From a virus, in IMG/VR virus record IMGVR_UViG_3300032214_000566, positions 1 through 64,000 of that record: a DNA stretch of 64,000 nt; one strand, given 5' to 3'. The notes beneath the pieces were generated by a model. That model worked only from the letters and a program-made list of their open reading frames with translations, was not told the DNA's origin and made no database searches. The position numbers were made by a program, and so were the translations under genes. The first letter of the stretch is position 1, and every line of letters begins with the position of its first letter. This document shows, one piece after another, positions 47,623-56,120 of the stretch.

Positions 47623-48420
47623 TCATAAGAATAACTCAATATATTCTCTCCACTCACACTTTATTAAATTATATAACTCAGGTTGTTTAGTATATGTAAA
47701 ATCAAACATCTTTTCATCGCTACCAACATAACCATTTGAAATGGCGTCAAGTGTTACATTTTTGAATGTTTCACATACTTCTATGACCCTATGTTTTGGT
47801 ACGAATAATGACCCTCCTTGTATGAATCTTGTTTGTGACAATGCGTGGAATTCCGCATCCTCGAATCTTACGTAATCGTGATGAGAGAAAAACGTAACTT
47901 TATCATTGTCTAACGAATTAATCTTATCTAAATTTGGCCATTTTACATTTTTTTTAGGGTGGTCATCTCTAATCACACCTGCATCCGCCCAAACATATAA
48001 ATCAGCATCAAATAACCCCTTTTTAAATGAATCCAAAATATAAAATAACTTACTAAACATCACAACATTATATAATGGTTTAATCATTTCTGGTACGTCA
48101 AAATGTATTTTCTTTTTAAATTCATCACTAGACATTAATTTATCCAATGGTTCAAAAAATGTTTTATACCCCTCTATTTCTTCTAATGGTTGTACAATCA
48201 TAATCGTCTTTTCTAAATTGGGGTCAACCTCTTTTCTGAATTCTAAAATTTGTTCTTTAAATTTTTCTTCTGTATAGATTATTAGATTAGTATCTAAAAA
48301 TAGAATACTCCTCATCCACCAAATATATGTGTGGTATGACATCGTGTAATTGTCCCATTTATCTCTACCTATATCAAATAGTGCTGTTACTATTGCTGTT
48401 TTTTTTATATCCATTCCCAA
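47623..48420 (-). CDS. HtrL/YibB-type glycosyltransferase-like protein
   Basis: 265 residues. TAIVTALFDIGRDKWDNY, LDTNLIIYTEEKF, and DADLYVWADAGVIRDDHP follow the HtrL/YibB family linked to lipopolysaccharide or surface-glycan synthesis. WADAGVIRDD supplies DxD-type acidic residues. It is the last of five consecutive sugar-transferase-like genes in the fibre module. Confidence 0.8.
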   Translation of the reverse strand: MGMDIKKTAIVTALFDIGRDKWDNYTMSYHTYIWWMRSILFLDTNLIIYTEEKFKEQILEFRKEVDPNLEKTIMIVQPLEEIEGYKTFFEPLDKLMSSDEFKKKIHFDVPEMIKPLYNVVMFSKLFYILDSFKKGLFDADLYVWADAGVIRDDHPKKNVKWPNLDKINSLDNDKVTFFSHHDYVRFEDAEFHALSQTRFIQGGSLFVPKHRVIEVCETFKNVTLDAISNGYVGSDEKMFDFTYTKQPELYNLIKCEWREYIELFL

Positions 48421-49151
48421 TTTATTTTCATATGTTTATGTTGTATATCCACTTGATTAACGTCGAATAAATCTGAAGTATTATCAGATTTAATTAACGT
48501 ATTAAGTTTAAATCCGTACTTATTTAACATTGTCGGCACAAAACCCTCAGAGTAACCATGTAACCCTTGTTCGTGTATCTCTAATAGTTTTTTCATCGCT
48601 TTATTTGAAAATCTATTAGTTGGGAAAAATGAACCGAATTTTTCATTTACATCTTCAGGTAATAAATCCCCATCACCAGGAAATCTTTCAAACCACATAT
48701 GTTGTGATGTTGTTCTATTATCCAATTTTGGTATATTTTCTTGGGAAATAACATTTTCATTTTTAAAAATAAAGTACCCTAAGAAATCCGAGTCGTCCTT
48801 ATCGGTACCTTCAAAAAATAAATTCCAATCTTTCATTTTCACATCATCATCAAAAAACCAATAGTAATCGTAATTTGGGTGGTCAATATAAAAATTTAAC
48901 ATCCTAAGGTGAGCATAAAACCATATAATATTTCTATTCCCGTAAGAGTTCCAATAATGTTTTTTACTAACATCACCATAAAATTTTAATCTATCTCTTA
49001 ATTCTTTTTCGGTATATGTAAAACCAAGATTAAATGTCGAATCTTTACTGATATCCGAAATCCAAGTTATTTCTTTTGGGAAGTTTCTCCAATGGTTTGC
49101 ATACGCAGGGTACACATCAGGTGTTGTACAAACACAATAAACACTATTCAT
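48405..49151 (-). CDS. GT-A-type glycosyltransferase-like protein (248 aa)
   Basis: YYWFFDDDVKMKDW near residue 100 is a DxD-like nucleotide-sugar metal motif in a GT-A fold context, with the upstream NIIWFYAHLRMLNFY helix. Overlaps its neighbours by 16 and 8 nt. Substrate unknown. Confidence 0.7.
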   Translation of the reverse strand: MNSVYCVCTTPDVYPAYANHWRNFPKEITWISDISKDSTFNLGFTYTEKELRDRLKFYGDVSKKHYWNSYGNRNIIWFYAHLRMLNFYIDHPNYDYYWFFDDDVKMKDWNLFFEGTDKDDSDFLGYFIFKNENVISQENIPKLDNRTTSQHMWFERFPGDGDLLPEDVNEKFGSFFPTNRFSNKAMKKLLEIHEQGLHGYSEGFVPTMLNKYGFKLNTLIKSDNTSDLFDVNQVDIQHKHMKINWEWI

Positions 49152-49962
49152 ATTCTTTTGTTATAATTTCATTCCATTCAGGGATTCTATTGAATTGGTG
49201 AACAATATCATAAACTTCTCCCTTATGATTGTAAAGTTTATTATCTTTAAGATAGGGTATACCCCCGTATCTATTTGTTAATGTATTTTTAAATCCCCAT
49301 GATTCAAAAAATTGTGTCGGTCCCCCAACTGCACAATGTAATGTCCAACCCTCATCAAAAGAGAAAATTTTCAATCTATCAATCTCATTTTTTGCAATCA
49401 TTATTATCAAAGCAGCTTGGTCTTTTATGTTGTGGGAGTTATTACTATTCTCACACATATCATTTAATTTAGTATACACCTTTATTAAAGATTCTTTTCT
49501 ACCACCAATAACTCCTGAACATATAATGTCATGAGTTCTACAAATTTCTAAATCTTCAGGAAAAACTTTAGCAATTACATCACCATTCCATGGTTCTTCA
49601 TTTATTCTTAATCCTTCAGACCCGACAAATACATCATACTCATCTTCCATTTTAATAAACGGGTCCGATTGGAACGCAACATCAAATACGTCAGTTACCA
49701 TAAATAAATCGTAATCTGATTCTGTAATAAAATCTAATGTGTGTTTAAGTCTTTTGTTATTAATATACCACGTATCTTCAACCGTTACCGGAATTGGTAT
49801 TATACCCAATTCGTGACATATTTGTATTTCATCGTCATTAGTATTGGCACAAAGTAAAACAACGTCCCCATTAGTGTGTTTTTTAAAACTATGTGACCAC
49901 ACTTTAATTTTATTTATATTCTTACTTATATTGTTAGATAACCCAACTAAAACTTTTTTCAT
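49144..49962 (-). CDS. Glycosyltransferase-like protein (272 aa)
   Basis: KVWSHSFKKHTNGDVVLLCA with YDLFMVTDVFDVAFQSDPF near 95-113, a DxFD motif of GT-A enzymes, followed by a LTNRYGGIPY segment and NHKGEVYDIVHQFNRIPEW near the end. Related to bacterial and metazoan surface-glycan transferases of unclear specificity. Confidence 0.68.
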   Translation of the reverse strand: MKKVLVGLSNNISKNINKIKVWSHSFKKHTNGDVVLLCANTNDDEIQICHELGIIPIPVTVEDTWYINNKRLKHTLDFITESDYDLFMVTDVFDVAFQSDPFIKMEDEYDVFVGSEGLRINEEPWNGDVIAKVFPEDLEICRTHDIICSGVIGGRKESLIKVYTKLNDMCENSNNSHNIKDQAALIIMIAKNEIDRLKIFSFDEGWTLHCAVGGPTQFFESWGFKNTLTNRYGGIPYLKDNKLYNHKGEVYDIVHQFNRIPEWNEIITKEYE

Positions 49963-49965
49963 ATT

Positions 49966-50538
49966 TTAACAATTATAAAGAGTTATCTCCATTTCCTCAT
50001 TGAATCCGAAAATACTTGGCCATAAGTACTCTATCATCCAGTTATTGTGTGAAACAATTTCTGTGGTGGTTATCGTACTTTGTAGTTTTTCGTAAAATTC
50101 TTTAGGATTTTTAAGTATTAATTCTTTAGCTAATATTGATTGTGTACCTGCAATAAATTTTATAGGCATCGTAATTTCAATATTATTCGCCTTAGCGTAT
50201 TCAATAGATTGGTTAATAATATCGTCACCATCTCTTACATATGTAATACCCAAAGGATAATATTTTAACTGACTATTAAAATTATTTACCTTATCTAAAA
50301 ATGAAGGACAATGGTCAAAGGGGTTATCTTGAGTGAAACAAACAAAATCAGGTAGGTTATCATAATTTCTTATTATATAATCAAAATAAACAATAGCATC
50401 ATAACCAACATTAGGAAAATTCAATTCGAACTTATCGTTGTTTTTAGGGTTTTTATTATATACAATGTATGGGTAATTTAAATTTTTAGTCCATTCCAAA
50501 TCTTCTTGGAAATGACAAATAACAACAACTAAATTCAT
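49966..50538 (-). CDS. DUF3431-like protein (190 aa)
   Basis: VVVICHFQEDLEWTKNLNYP, NVGYDAIVYFDYIIRNYDNL and FTQDNPFDHCPS match the DUF3431 family (E-D-L-x-W, NVG-x-x-x-YL, Q-x-x-PFDH), found with glycosyltransferases and thought to act on sugars or polysaccharides. Confidence 0.76.
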   Translation of the reverse strand: MNLVVVICHFQEDLEWTKNLNYPYIVYNKNPKNNDKFELNFPNVGYDAIVYFDYIIRNYDNLPDFVCFTQDNPFDHCPSFLDKVNNFNSQLKYYPLGITYVRDGDDIINQSIEYAKANNIEITMPIKFIAGTQSILAKELILKNPKEFYEKLQSTITTTEIVSHNNWMIEYLWPSIFGFNEEMEITLYNC

Positions 50539-51788
50539 TTTTTAAATTTTTCTTCTATTTTATCACACCAACCTTTAGAAGTTGAAAAGGGCCATAAGAC
50601 CCACGAGTGCGGTGTTTCCGCAGTTTGGAATGTTCTACATATTTCGATTTTGGTTCCTTCTGTTTCTAAGATCCTTTTAATCTCATTTCCATCAGCATCT
50701 TGTCTAAAGATGGTCTCACCACCTTCTCTATGAAATGCAACCACCCAAAACTCATAATCATTTTCAGGTAATTGGTCTTTACCCAAACTAAAACACTTAG
50801 TTACCTCTTTAGTGAAACTATCTATCCACTCCTCCTCATTTCGATAATCATAAGGGTTCGGAGGGTAGTTCTTTTGTAAAGTATAATCCTGAACTGACCT
50901 TTTTTCGAATAACAATCCTGAATAAATTTCATAGTCTCTTAAGGTTCTTTCAGTACCAAAACCATATTTACCAACATGACCTTCTTGGTCTAAACCATCC
51001 ATACCAAAAAGTTTTCTATTTAATAAGTGTGATGAATCATTTTTTAAATGCCATTCTTTGTCATCATCCCATTGTTTTGTTCTACCATTTCTAGTATATT
51101 CATGCCAAACCACAACTCTATGTGGATGAAATAAATCATATCCATGAGTGAAAGCCCTAACGGCTATTGATATCTCTTCTCCATGAAAGTAAAATTCAGG
51201 ATTATGTTGTACTTCTCTTGAGAATTGACCTAATGTGAAACAAAAGTGGGCAGAATAAAATCTTGACGGTACGGGCATGTTTATTTCTTCCCAATTAGGT
51301 ATCGTTTCAGGTAAGAAGAAAACCGCCCCCTCAGGTATAAATTTATCAAAAGCCATTCTCCAAGGTACTTGTACCCTTCCATGAGGGTCATTTTGTGGAT
51401 TATACGATGGTACGTAAGACGTTAATAAGGGTTTTGGAATACCCATATCTTTTAATTGGTTTAACATATTAATCAATGTTTCATCCCAATTTTTTTCAAA
51501 TCTCATATGAGAGTCTATTTGAAGGGTGTACTCCTCGTCATTATATAATTGTTGTATTTGGTGTCTAGCCCAACATGCCCCCTTAGATTCTTGATGTGGG
51601 ATATTAAGTACTTTAAACCTTTTGTCATCATCATATTCCGATAAATCATCGAAAGTATCGTCAGGGTGATATTGTTTTGCAATAGCAAAGACTAAATTTT
51701 CGGGGTATTTTGCATTTTCAATACAGCTCTTAATTGTTGGTTTTAATTCAGGATCACGGTACGATGCAATTTGGATAAAAATCTTCAT
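50535..51788 (-). CDS. GlcNAc-transferase-like protein (417 aa)
   Basis: FIQIASYRDPELKPTIKSCI, GACWARHQIQQLYNDEEYTL, QIDSHMRFEKNWDE and HEYTRNGRTKQWDDD follow the N-acetylglucosaminyltransferase family that includes the Skp1 hydroxyproline GlcNAc-transferase. QIDSH holds the metal-binding acid. Given the Pro/Thr-rich fibres alongside, O-linked protein glycosylation is the most attractive role (inference). Confidence 0.85.
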   Translation of the reverse strand: MKIFIQIASYRDPELKPTIKSCIENAKYPENLVFAIAKQYHPDDTFDDLSEYDDDKRFKVLNIPHQESKGACWARHQIQQLYNDEEYTLQIDSHMRFEKNWDETLINMLNQLKDMGIPKPLLTSYVPSYNPQNDPHGRVQVPWRMAFDKFIPEGAVFFLPETIPNWEEINMPVPSRFYSAHFCFTLGQFSREVQHNPEFYFHGEEISIAVRAFTHGYDLFHPHRVVVWHEYTRNGRTKQWDDDKEWHLKNDSSHLLNRKLFGMDGLDQEGHVGKYGFGTERTLRDYEIYSGLLFEKRSVQDYTLQKNYPPNPYDYRNEEEWIDSFTKEVTKCFSLGKDQLPENDYEFWVVAFHREGGETIFRQDADGNEIKRILETEGTKIEICRTFQTAETPHSWVLWPFSTSKGWCDKIEEKFKK

Positions 51789-51825
51789 TTTATTTTTATT
51801 TAAAAAGTAATAAAATGGTTGGTTA

Positions 51826-51833
51826 AATAAATA
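51826..51833 (-). promoter_or_regulatory. TATTTATT box upstream of the glycosyltransferase operon
   Basis: Sense-strand TATTTATT (the coding strand reads AGTATTTATTTAACC) 37 nt before the ATG at 51788, the first gene of the five-gene run. Confidence 0.42.
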
Positions 51834-53072
51834 CTATATGAATGCGGTTGTCACACTGCCAGGACTTTGTGTAGTGTACCCATAAGCTCTAGGGGTTGTT
51901 TGTAATAAAGTTATCGCATAAGGAGAAGTTTCATTAATTCGATATAAATTACCATTACTATCCATAATATGTATCTTATTTTCGTAACCAACAATACCAA
52001 TAGGTGTCGTCACTGAAGCTGAAATGTCAATTTCAAAATCTAATGTTGAACTTGCAGAATACACATATTGTTGTATATAACTTCCATCACCGTTACTACC
52101 TAACACTATAAAGTCACCTGTAGTTGATAATGCTATATCGTATATCAATGGGTTACCGGAAAACGCACCTGCCAATGAGGTTATTTTAGTATATGTGGCA
52201 GCACTTGACCCGATACCTACTTCAAATATCTGAGTTTCACCATCTCCCGAAACATAAAGACTGGCAATCAATCTTCCATCATTAAATGCCTCTAATCCTT
52301 GTCTACTATTATATGTTTGATAATTAGAAATTGCTCTATTATATGTTGCAACAACAGGTGATAATGTCAGATCCCATTCATCTATTGCCCCGTCAGGCGG
52401 GTTAATCCAAAACTTATCGGAGGTATTCGCAATAGACCCCACTTGAGTAAATCCTGATAATGTTATAGGTCCGGTTTCAGTATTGGTTCCAACATCATAT
52501 ACGTAATAGTCATCAACATCAAAATCCTTAGCAATTACAAATTTAGGGTCGGTTGTTGGTGTAGGTGTTGGCGTTGGACTAGTTGTTGGTGTAGGAGTTG
52601 GTGTTTTTGTTGGGGTTGGAGTAGGACTTGTTGTTGGTGTAGGAGTTGGTGGGATAGGTGTTGATGTTGGGGTCGGAGTAGGGCTCGTTGTTGGTGTAGG
52701 CGTTGGTGGAATAGGCGTTGGTGTTGGGGTAGACGTAGGGCTAACTGTTGGCGTTGGTGTAGGACTAACTGTTGGCGTTGGTGTAGGGCTGATAGTCGGG
52801 CTTGGGGTCGGTGTAGGTGTAGGGCTGATGGTCGGTGTTGGTGTCGGGGCAGGAATACAAATTTGATTTTGCGTAAAAATACATCCATTTGTGTCGACCA
52901 ATTTTAAACCAACATAATAATAGTTAGGGAAAAAATAATCAGTATCCACCACAACTGTAGGTGGTATTTGACAACTACCTGATATTAAAAAGCAAGACGT
53001 ATATCCAGTATCACATAAAAATACATCATATGGACTTGTTCCACTTGTTACACCAGTTATTTGTATTATCAT
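51834..53072 (-). CDS. Fibre protein: Cys domain, long PT stalk, beta-propeller-like head
   Basis: 412 residues. The N-terminal 90 residues are the WICD/FLCD-type small domain ([20 protein letters not shown]), residues about 78-190 are pure Pro/Thr/Ser repeats with some [11 protein letters not shown] units, and the C-terminal 220 residues form a repeat-rich beta domain ([20 protein letters not shown]...), probably a receptor-binding head. The PT stalk is the longest in the window. Confidence 0.74.
   Translation of the reverse strand: MIIQITGVTSGTSPYDVFLCDTGYTSCFLISGSCQIPPTVVVDTDYFFPNYYYVGLKLVDTNGCIFTQNQICIPAPTPTPTISPTPTPTPSPTISPTPTPTVSPTPTPTVSPTSTPTPTPIPPTPTPTTSPTPTPTSTPIPPTPTPTTSPTPTPTKTPTPTPTTSPTPTPTPTTDPKFVIAKDFDVDDYYVYDVGTNTETGPITLSGFTQVGSIANTSDKFWINPPDGAIDEWDLTLSPVVATYNRAISNYQTYNSRQGLEAFNDGRLIASLYVSGDGETQIFEVGIGSSAATYTKITSLAGAFSGNPLIYDIALSTTGDFIVLGSNGDGSYIQQYVYSASSTLDFEIDISASVTTPIGIVGYENKIHIMDSNGNLYRINETSPYAITLLQTTPRAYGYTTQSPGSVTTAFI
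52547..52851 (-). repeat. (Pro-Thr/Ser)n coding minisatellite
   Basis: About 300 nt of GTTGGTGTAGG-like units with several distinct variants, encoding roughly 100 residues of PT, SPT and PPT repeats. Synonymous variation and some irregular units (GGGATAGG, encoding PIP) show it is old, not a fresh expansion. Confidence 0.85.
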
Positions 53073-53078
53073 CTATTT

Positions 53079-55832
53079 TTATAATTCTTGTACATTTAAA
53101 GTTGGTGCTGTTGATTCCCCAAATTTAATACTACCACCACTTATCTCATTAGCCTTTAAATAGTACGTATATGTTCCAGCGGCAGGCGCATCTATATAAC
53201 TCATACCAAATGGTGTGTTTTCACTTGCGGCACTACCTTCAGTATGCACAATAGCCCCAAGTTGTGTAGAGTCTCTCCAAAATTGTAATTTACACCAATA
53301 ACCAGCACCTGTATTTTCAGCATCTCCATAAGCACTTATTCTAACAGGATTACCATATGTCGTTATAGTAGTACTAAGTATTGTTTGTGGGCCCCCACTT
53401 GCTGATAATGTGACGGAAGCCCCTCCACCAACTTGTGAATAGTTAATACTACTTTTTACTCTACCAGTTACTGTTAAATTACCCGCATCTGTTAAACTAA
53501 GTAAAGTACTATTATATGCGTTATTAATAATTTCAAAACTACCAAAAATATCCGTTCTAAATGTTTTAGATGGTGTTGTTGCACCAGCTGCCGTGTTAGT
53601 TACTCTAATAAAATCAGTATAACCCGTACCTCCAATAGTTCCACTACCACTAAACGTTAATAATGCGGTTGTTGAATTTCCACTTGTTGTTATGGTACCT
53701 TTAGTTCCTGTTATCTTATTACTATTACCATTAAACGTTGTTGCCGATATGTCATTACCAATTATAGTTGACCCGGTTATTGCACCATTTGTGGTTATTT
53801 GAGAACCAACAATCTCACCTTTGGCCGTTATAAACGACGTTATACCACCTATTGCGTTTATCCCTTCAAATAAATTTGTTGAGATGTCAGGGTTACCTGT
53901 GCCATTTTTAATTGAGAATGCACCTATACCTGATGTCGTTATAATTTCAGGGTCTGCTGAATTGTCGTATGCCTGTTGTAATGTTGTTGTTGATAAACCA
54001 CCTGAACCTCCAAGTAACTCACCAAATTTAGATACTTGCGTAAATACAGCATCATCAACATCAGTTAAATCCGTTGCTCCGTCTTTAACCGTCAATAAAC
54101 CAATTAATATTCCGTTTGCTAAGTTATTGGGATAAACCACAAAAATCTCACTCTGGATTGCGGCTATCGCCTTTGCTAAAGTTGGGTAATACGATTGTCC
54201 ATATTGTATTCTAACAAGTCCTGTTGGGAATTGATAAATTCTTTGTGTCGTGTAGTTTCCTGTACCAGGCACCGCAGTAACAACTCCACCAACATCATAA
54301 TTTGTTGTGTCGATTGTTGTTGTATTAGTAAATGTTCCACCCGTTTGTGTTCTATATTGGAAAGTTGTTGGTGAGGTTCCTGATAAATTAACATTATTTG
54401 GTGATAATTGATTTGTTGACCAATTAATTCCGTTACCCCATAATGTGCCCGCGGATTTATCAATATTTAAATTAACTCCGTTTGCAGATACAATAACACC
54501 ATCATTAATTAAATTTATTGGGTCCCACAAATCACGAAGTGCCGACATTGGTGACACGTCATAATCAACCGTATTATTAACATTTTGTATTGTTGTTCTA
54601 TTAGGGTGAACTACTTTACCTAAATAAATGTTTTCTCTTCTTTGTTGTGATGTTGGAAATGTTCCTTGTTGGAATACTGTTCCTCCACTATTAACTAATA
54701 TATAAGTTGAGTCAGATAATGATATCCCTGTGATTGAATATGCCGTATTTCCCGTGTATATAATATTTCTAACACTAGGTAATGTTGCAAATTCATATGT
54801 ATTTGATACAATCCATCCTCTCATTGGTGAAATTGAAATTGTTGTACCTGACGTGTAAGTTAAACCTGTAAATTCGTATGTCCCTGTTGAAATAACATTA
54901 CCTTCAAGGATATTTCTTTCAATGTCGGTTAACGAAAGATTAATATCTTCATTGTTAATATTAACATATATGGCACCTATTGTTGTCCCCGATTTTAAAG
55001 TGTACCCAATTTCATTTGTTCTCGCACTGAAAGCCAAGGAAGACGTTGTTGTTACATAACCACCTGGTATTGTGTCCGATAAATATATAATACCACCGGG
55101 AGTATTTGAAACCGTAACTCCGCTTAATACCCCATTATTAATTGTGTATCCCGTTTGACCATTTAATATGTCATTTTCAATAAGTCCAATAACTTGATTG
55201 TTACCAGATTTAGACGCAATCGCCAATTGTACTGATGGTGTAATATTAGACGAACTAACTAATTTAACAGCACTACCTTTAAGTAAGGTGACACCCGTTT
55301 CATTAATAACCGTTGTTCTTAAAATACCAAGGTCATTTGACGGAGATATTCCACTTGTCCCCGCAGAACCTGATGTTCCGCTAGTTCCTGAAGATCCCGA
55401 CGTACCTGATGTACCACTTGTTCCTGAAGATCCTGACGTACCGTTAGCTCCTGATGTTCCACTAGTTCCTGACGATCCTGACGTACCGTTAGCTCCTGAT
55501 GTTCCACTAGTTCCTGACGAACCTGATGATCCTCTAGTCCCTGAAGTACCGCTAGTTCCTGATGAACCTGAAGCTCCCGTAACACCTGATGAACCTGATG
55601 AACCTGATGAACCTCTAGTACCTGAAGTTCCACTACTACCTGATATTCCACTTGTTCCTGAAGACCCATTAGTACCTGTACCCCCACTTATCGATGCGGT
55701 TACAGATGAAAAATAAATAGCACTTGTTACACCAGTTACTTCATTCGTATAATCAACTATAACCATTATACTATTAGGTGACCCCGAACCAATAAATGGT
55801 AGTTGTGATATTCTTGAATCTTGTTGTGACAT
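53079..55832 (-). CDS. Collagen-like tail-fibre protein (917 aa)
   Basis: After about 52 residues a run of roughly 110 residues in Gly-x-Ser/Thr triplets (GTSGSSGTSGTSGANGTSG...) forms a collagen-like trimeric shaft with no proline. Two beta-rich domains follow, and the C-terminal 120 residues (SINYSQVGGGASVTLSASGG...) end in a Gly/Ser-rich receptor-type domain. In phages such shafts connect tail to receptor-binding tips. Confidence 0.82.
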   Translation of the reverse strand: MSQQDSRISQLPFIGSGSPNSIMVIVDYTNEVTGVTSAIYFSSVTASISGGTGTNGSSGTSGISGSSGTSGTRGSSGSSGSSGVTGASGSSGTSGTSGTRGSSGSSGTSGTSGANGTSGSSGTSGTSGANGTSGSSGTSGTSGTSGSSGTSGTSGSAGTSGISPSNDLGILRTTVINETGVTLLKGSAVKLVSSSNITPSVQLAIASKSGNNQVIGLIENDILNGQTGYTINNGVLSGVTVSNTPGGIIYLSDTIPGGYVTTTSSLAFSARTNEIGYTLKSGTTIGAIYVNINNEDINLSLTDIERNILEGNVISTGTYEFTGLTYTSGTTISISPMRGWIVSNTYEFATLPSVRNIIYTGNTAYSITGISLSDSTYILVNSGGTVFQQGTFPTSQQRRENIYLGKVVHPNRTTIQNVNNTVDYDVSPMSALRDLWDPINLINDGVIVSANGVNLNIDKSAGTLWGNGINWSTNQLSPNNVNLSGTSPTTFQYRTQTGGTFTNTTTIDTTNYDVGGVVTAVPGTGNYTTQRIYQFPTGLVRIQYGQSYYPTLAKAIAAIQSEIFVVYPNNLANGILIGLLTVKDGATDLTDVDDAVFTQVSKFGELLGGSGGLSTTTLQQAYDNSADPEIITTSGIGAFSIKNGTGNPDISTNLFEGINAIGGITSFITAKGEIVGSQITTNGAITGSTIIGNDISATTFNGNSNKITGTKGTITTSGNSTTALLTFSGSGTIGGTGYTDFIRVTNTAAGATTPSKTFRTDIFGSFEIINNAYNSTLLSLTDAGNLTVTGRVKSSINYSQVGGGASVTLSASGGPQTILSTTITTYGNPVRISAYGDAENTGAGYWCKLQFWRDSTQLGAIVHTEGSAASENTPFGMSYIDAPAAGTYTYYLKANEISGGSIKFGESTAPTLNVQEL
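55349..55680 (-). repeat. Collagen-like Gly-x-x coding repeat
   Basis: 9-nt units of the TCC-TGA-AGT type, encoding Gly-Thr-Ser, Gly-Ser-Ser or Gly-Ala-Asn triplets, with two near-identical 54-nt blocks (55430-55510 region). Confidence 0.85.
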
Positions 55833-55840
55833 AAATTTTT

Positions 55841-56119
55841 TTACAAAATAATTTTATAACCGTTTTCTTGTAATAAAAAGAAACCGTTCTCTTGTAATAA
55901 ATAGTATATTGGGCAACTTACTAATTGGAAAAATTCACAATTAGTTGAATCAATTACTTTGACCATTAGAACTTCAGCGGTTTGGAATAAAGGACTTAGT
56001 GTAAATGTACCTCCAGAAGTTCCAATATTTTGACAGTTGTTACCATTCTCGTCACATATAAAAAACGTATACGGCGGGGTACCTCCTGTTTCACCTGTGA
56101 TTATTAAGTAACTACCCAT
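55841..56119 (-). CDS. Small Cys-containing fibre domain (92 aa)
   Basis: SYLIITGETGGTPPYTFFIC, then DENGNNCQNIGTSGG and a tail of two near-identical peptides, LLQENGFFLLQENGYKIIL. This is the same small domain as in 45728 and the start of 51834, with an SprB-like GGTPPY start. Probably a connector or tip adaptor. Confidence 0.68.
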   Translation of the reverse strand: MGSYLIITGETGGTPPYTFFICDENGNNCQNIGTSGGTFTLSPLFQTAEVLMVKVIDSTNCEFFQLVSCPIYYLLQENGFFLLQENGYKIIL

Positions 56120-56120
56120 T

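Noticed and set aside
52535-52888. His/Gln/Arg-rich alternative frames over the Pro/Thr repeats, and similar frames over the Gly repeats at 55319-55716.
   Set aside because: They are frame-shifted readings of low-complexity codon repeats; the in-frame fibre genes are far longer and structurally sensible.
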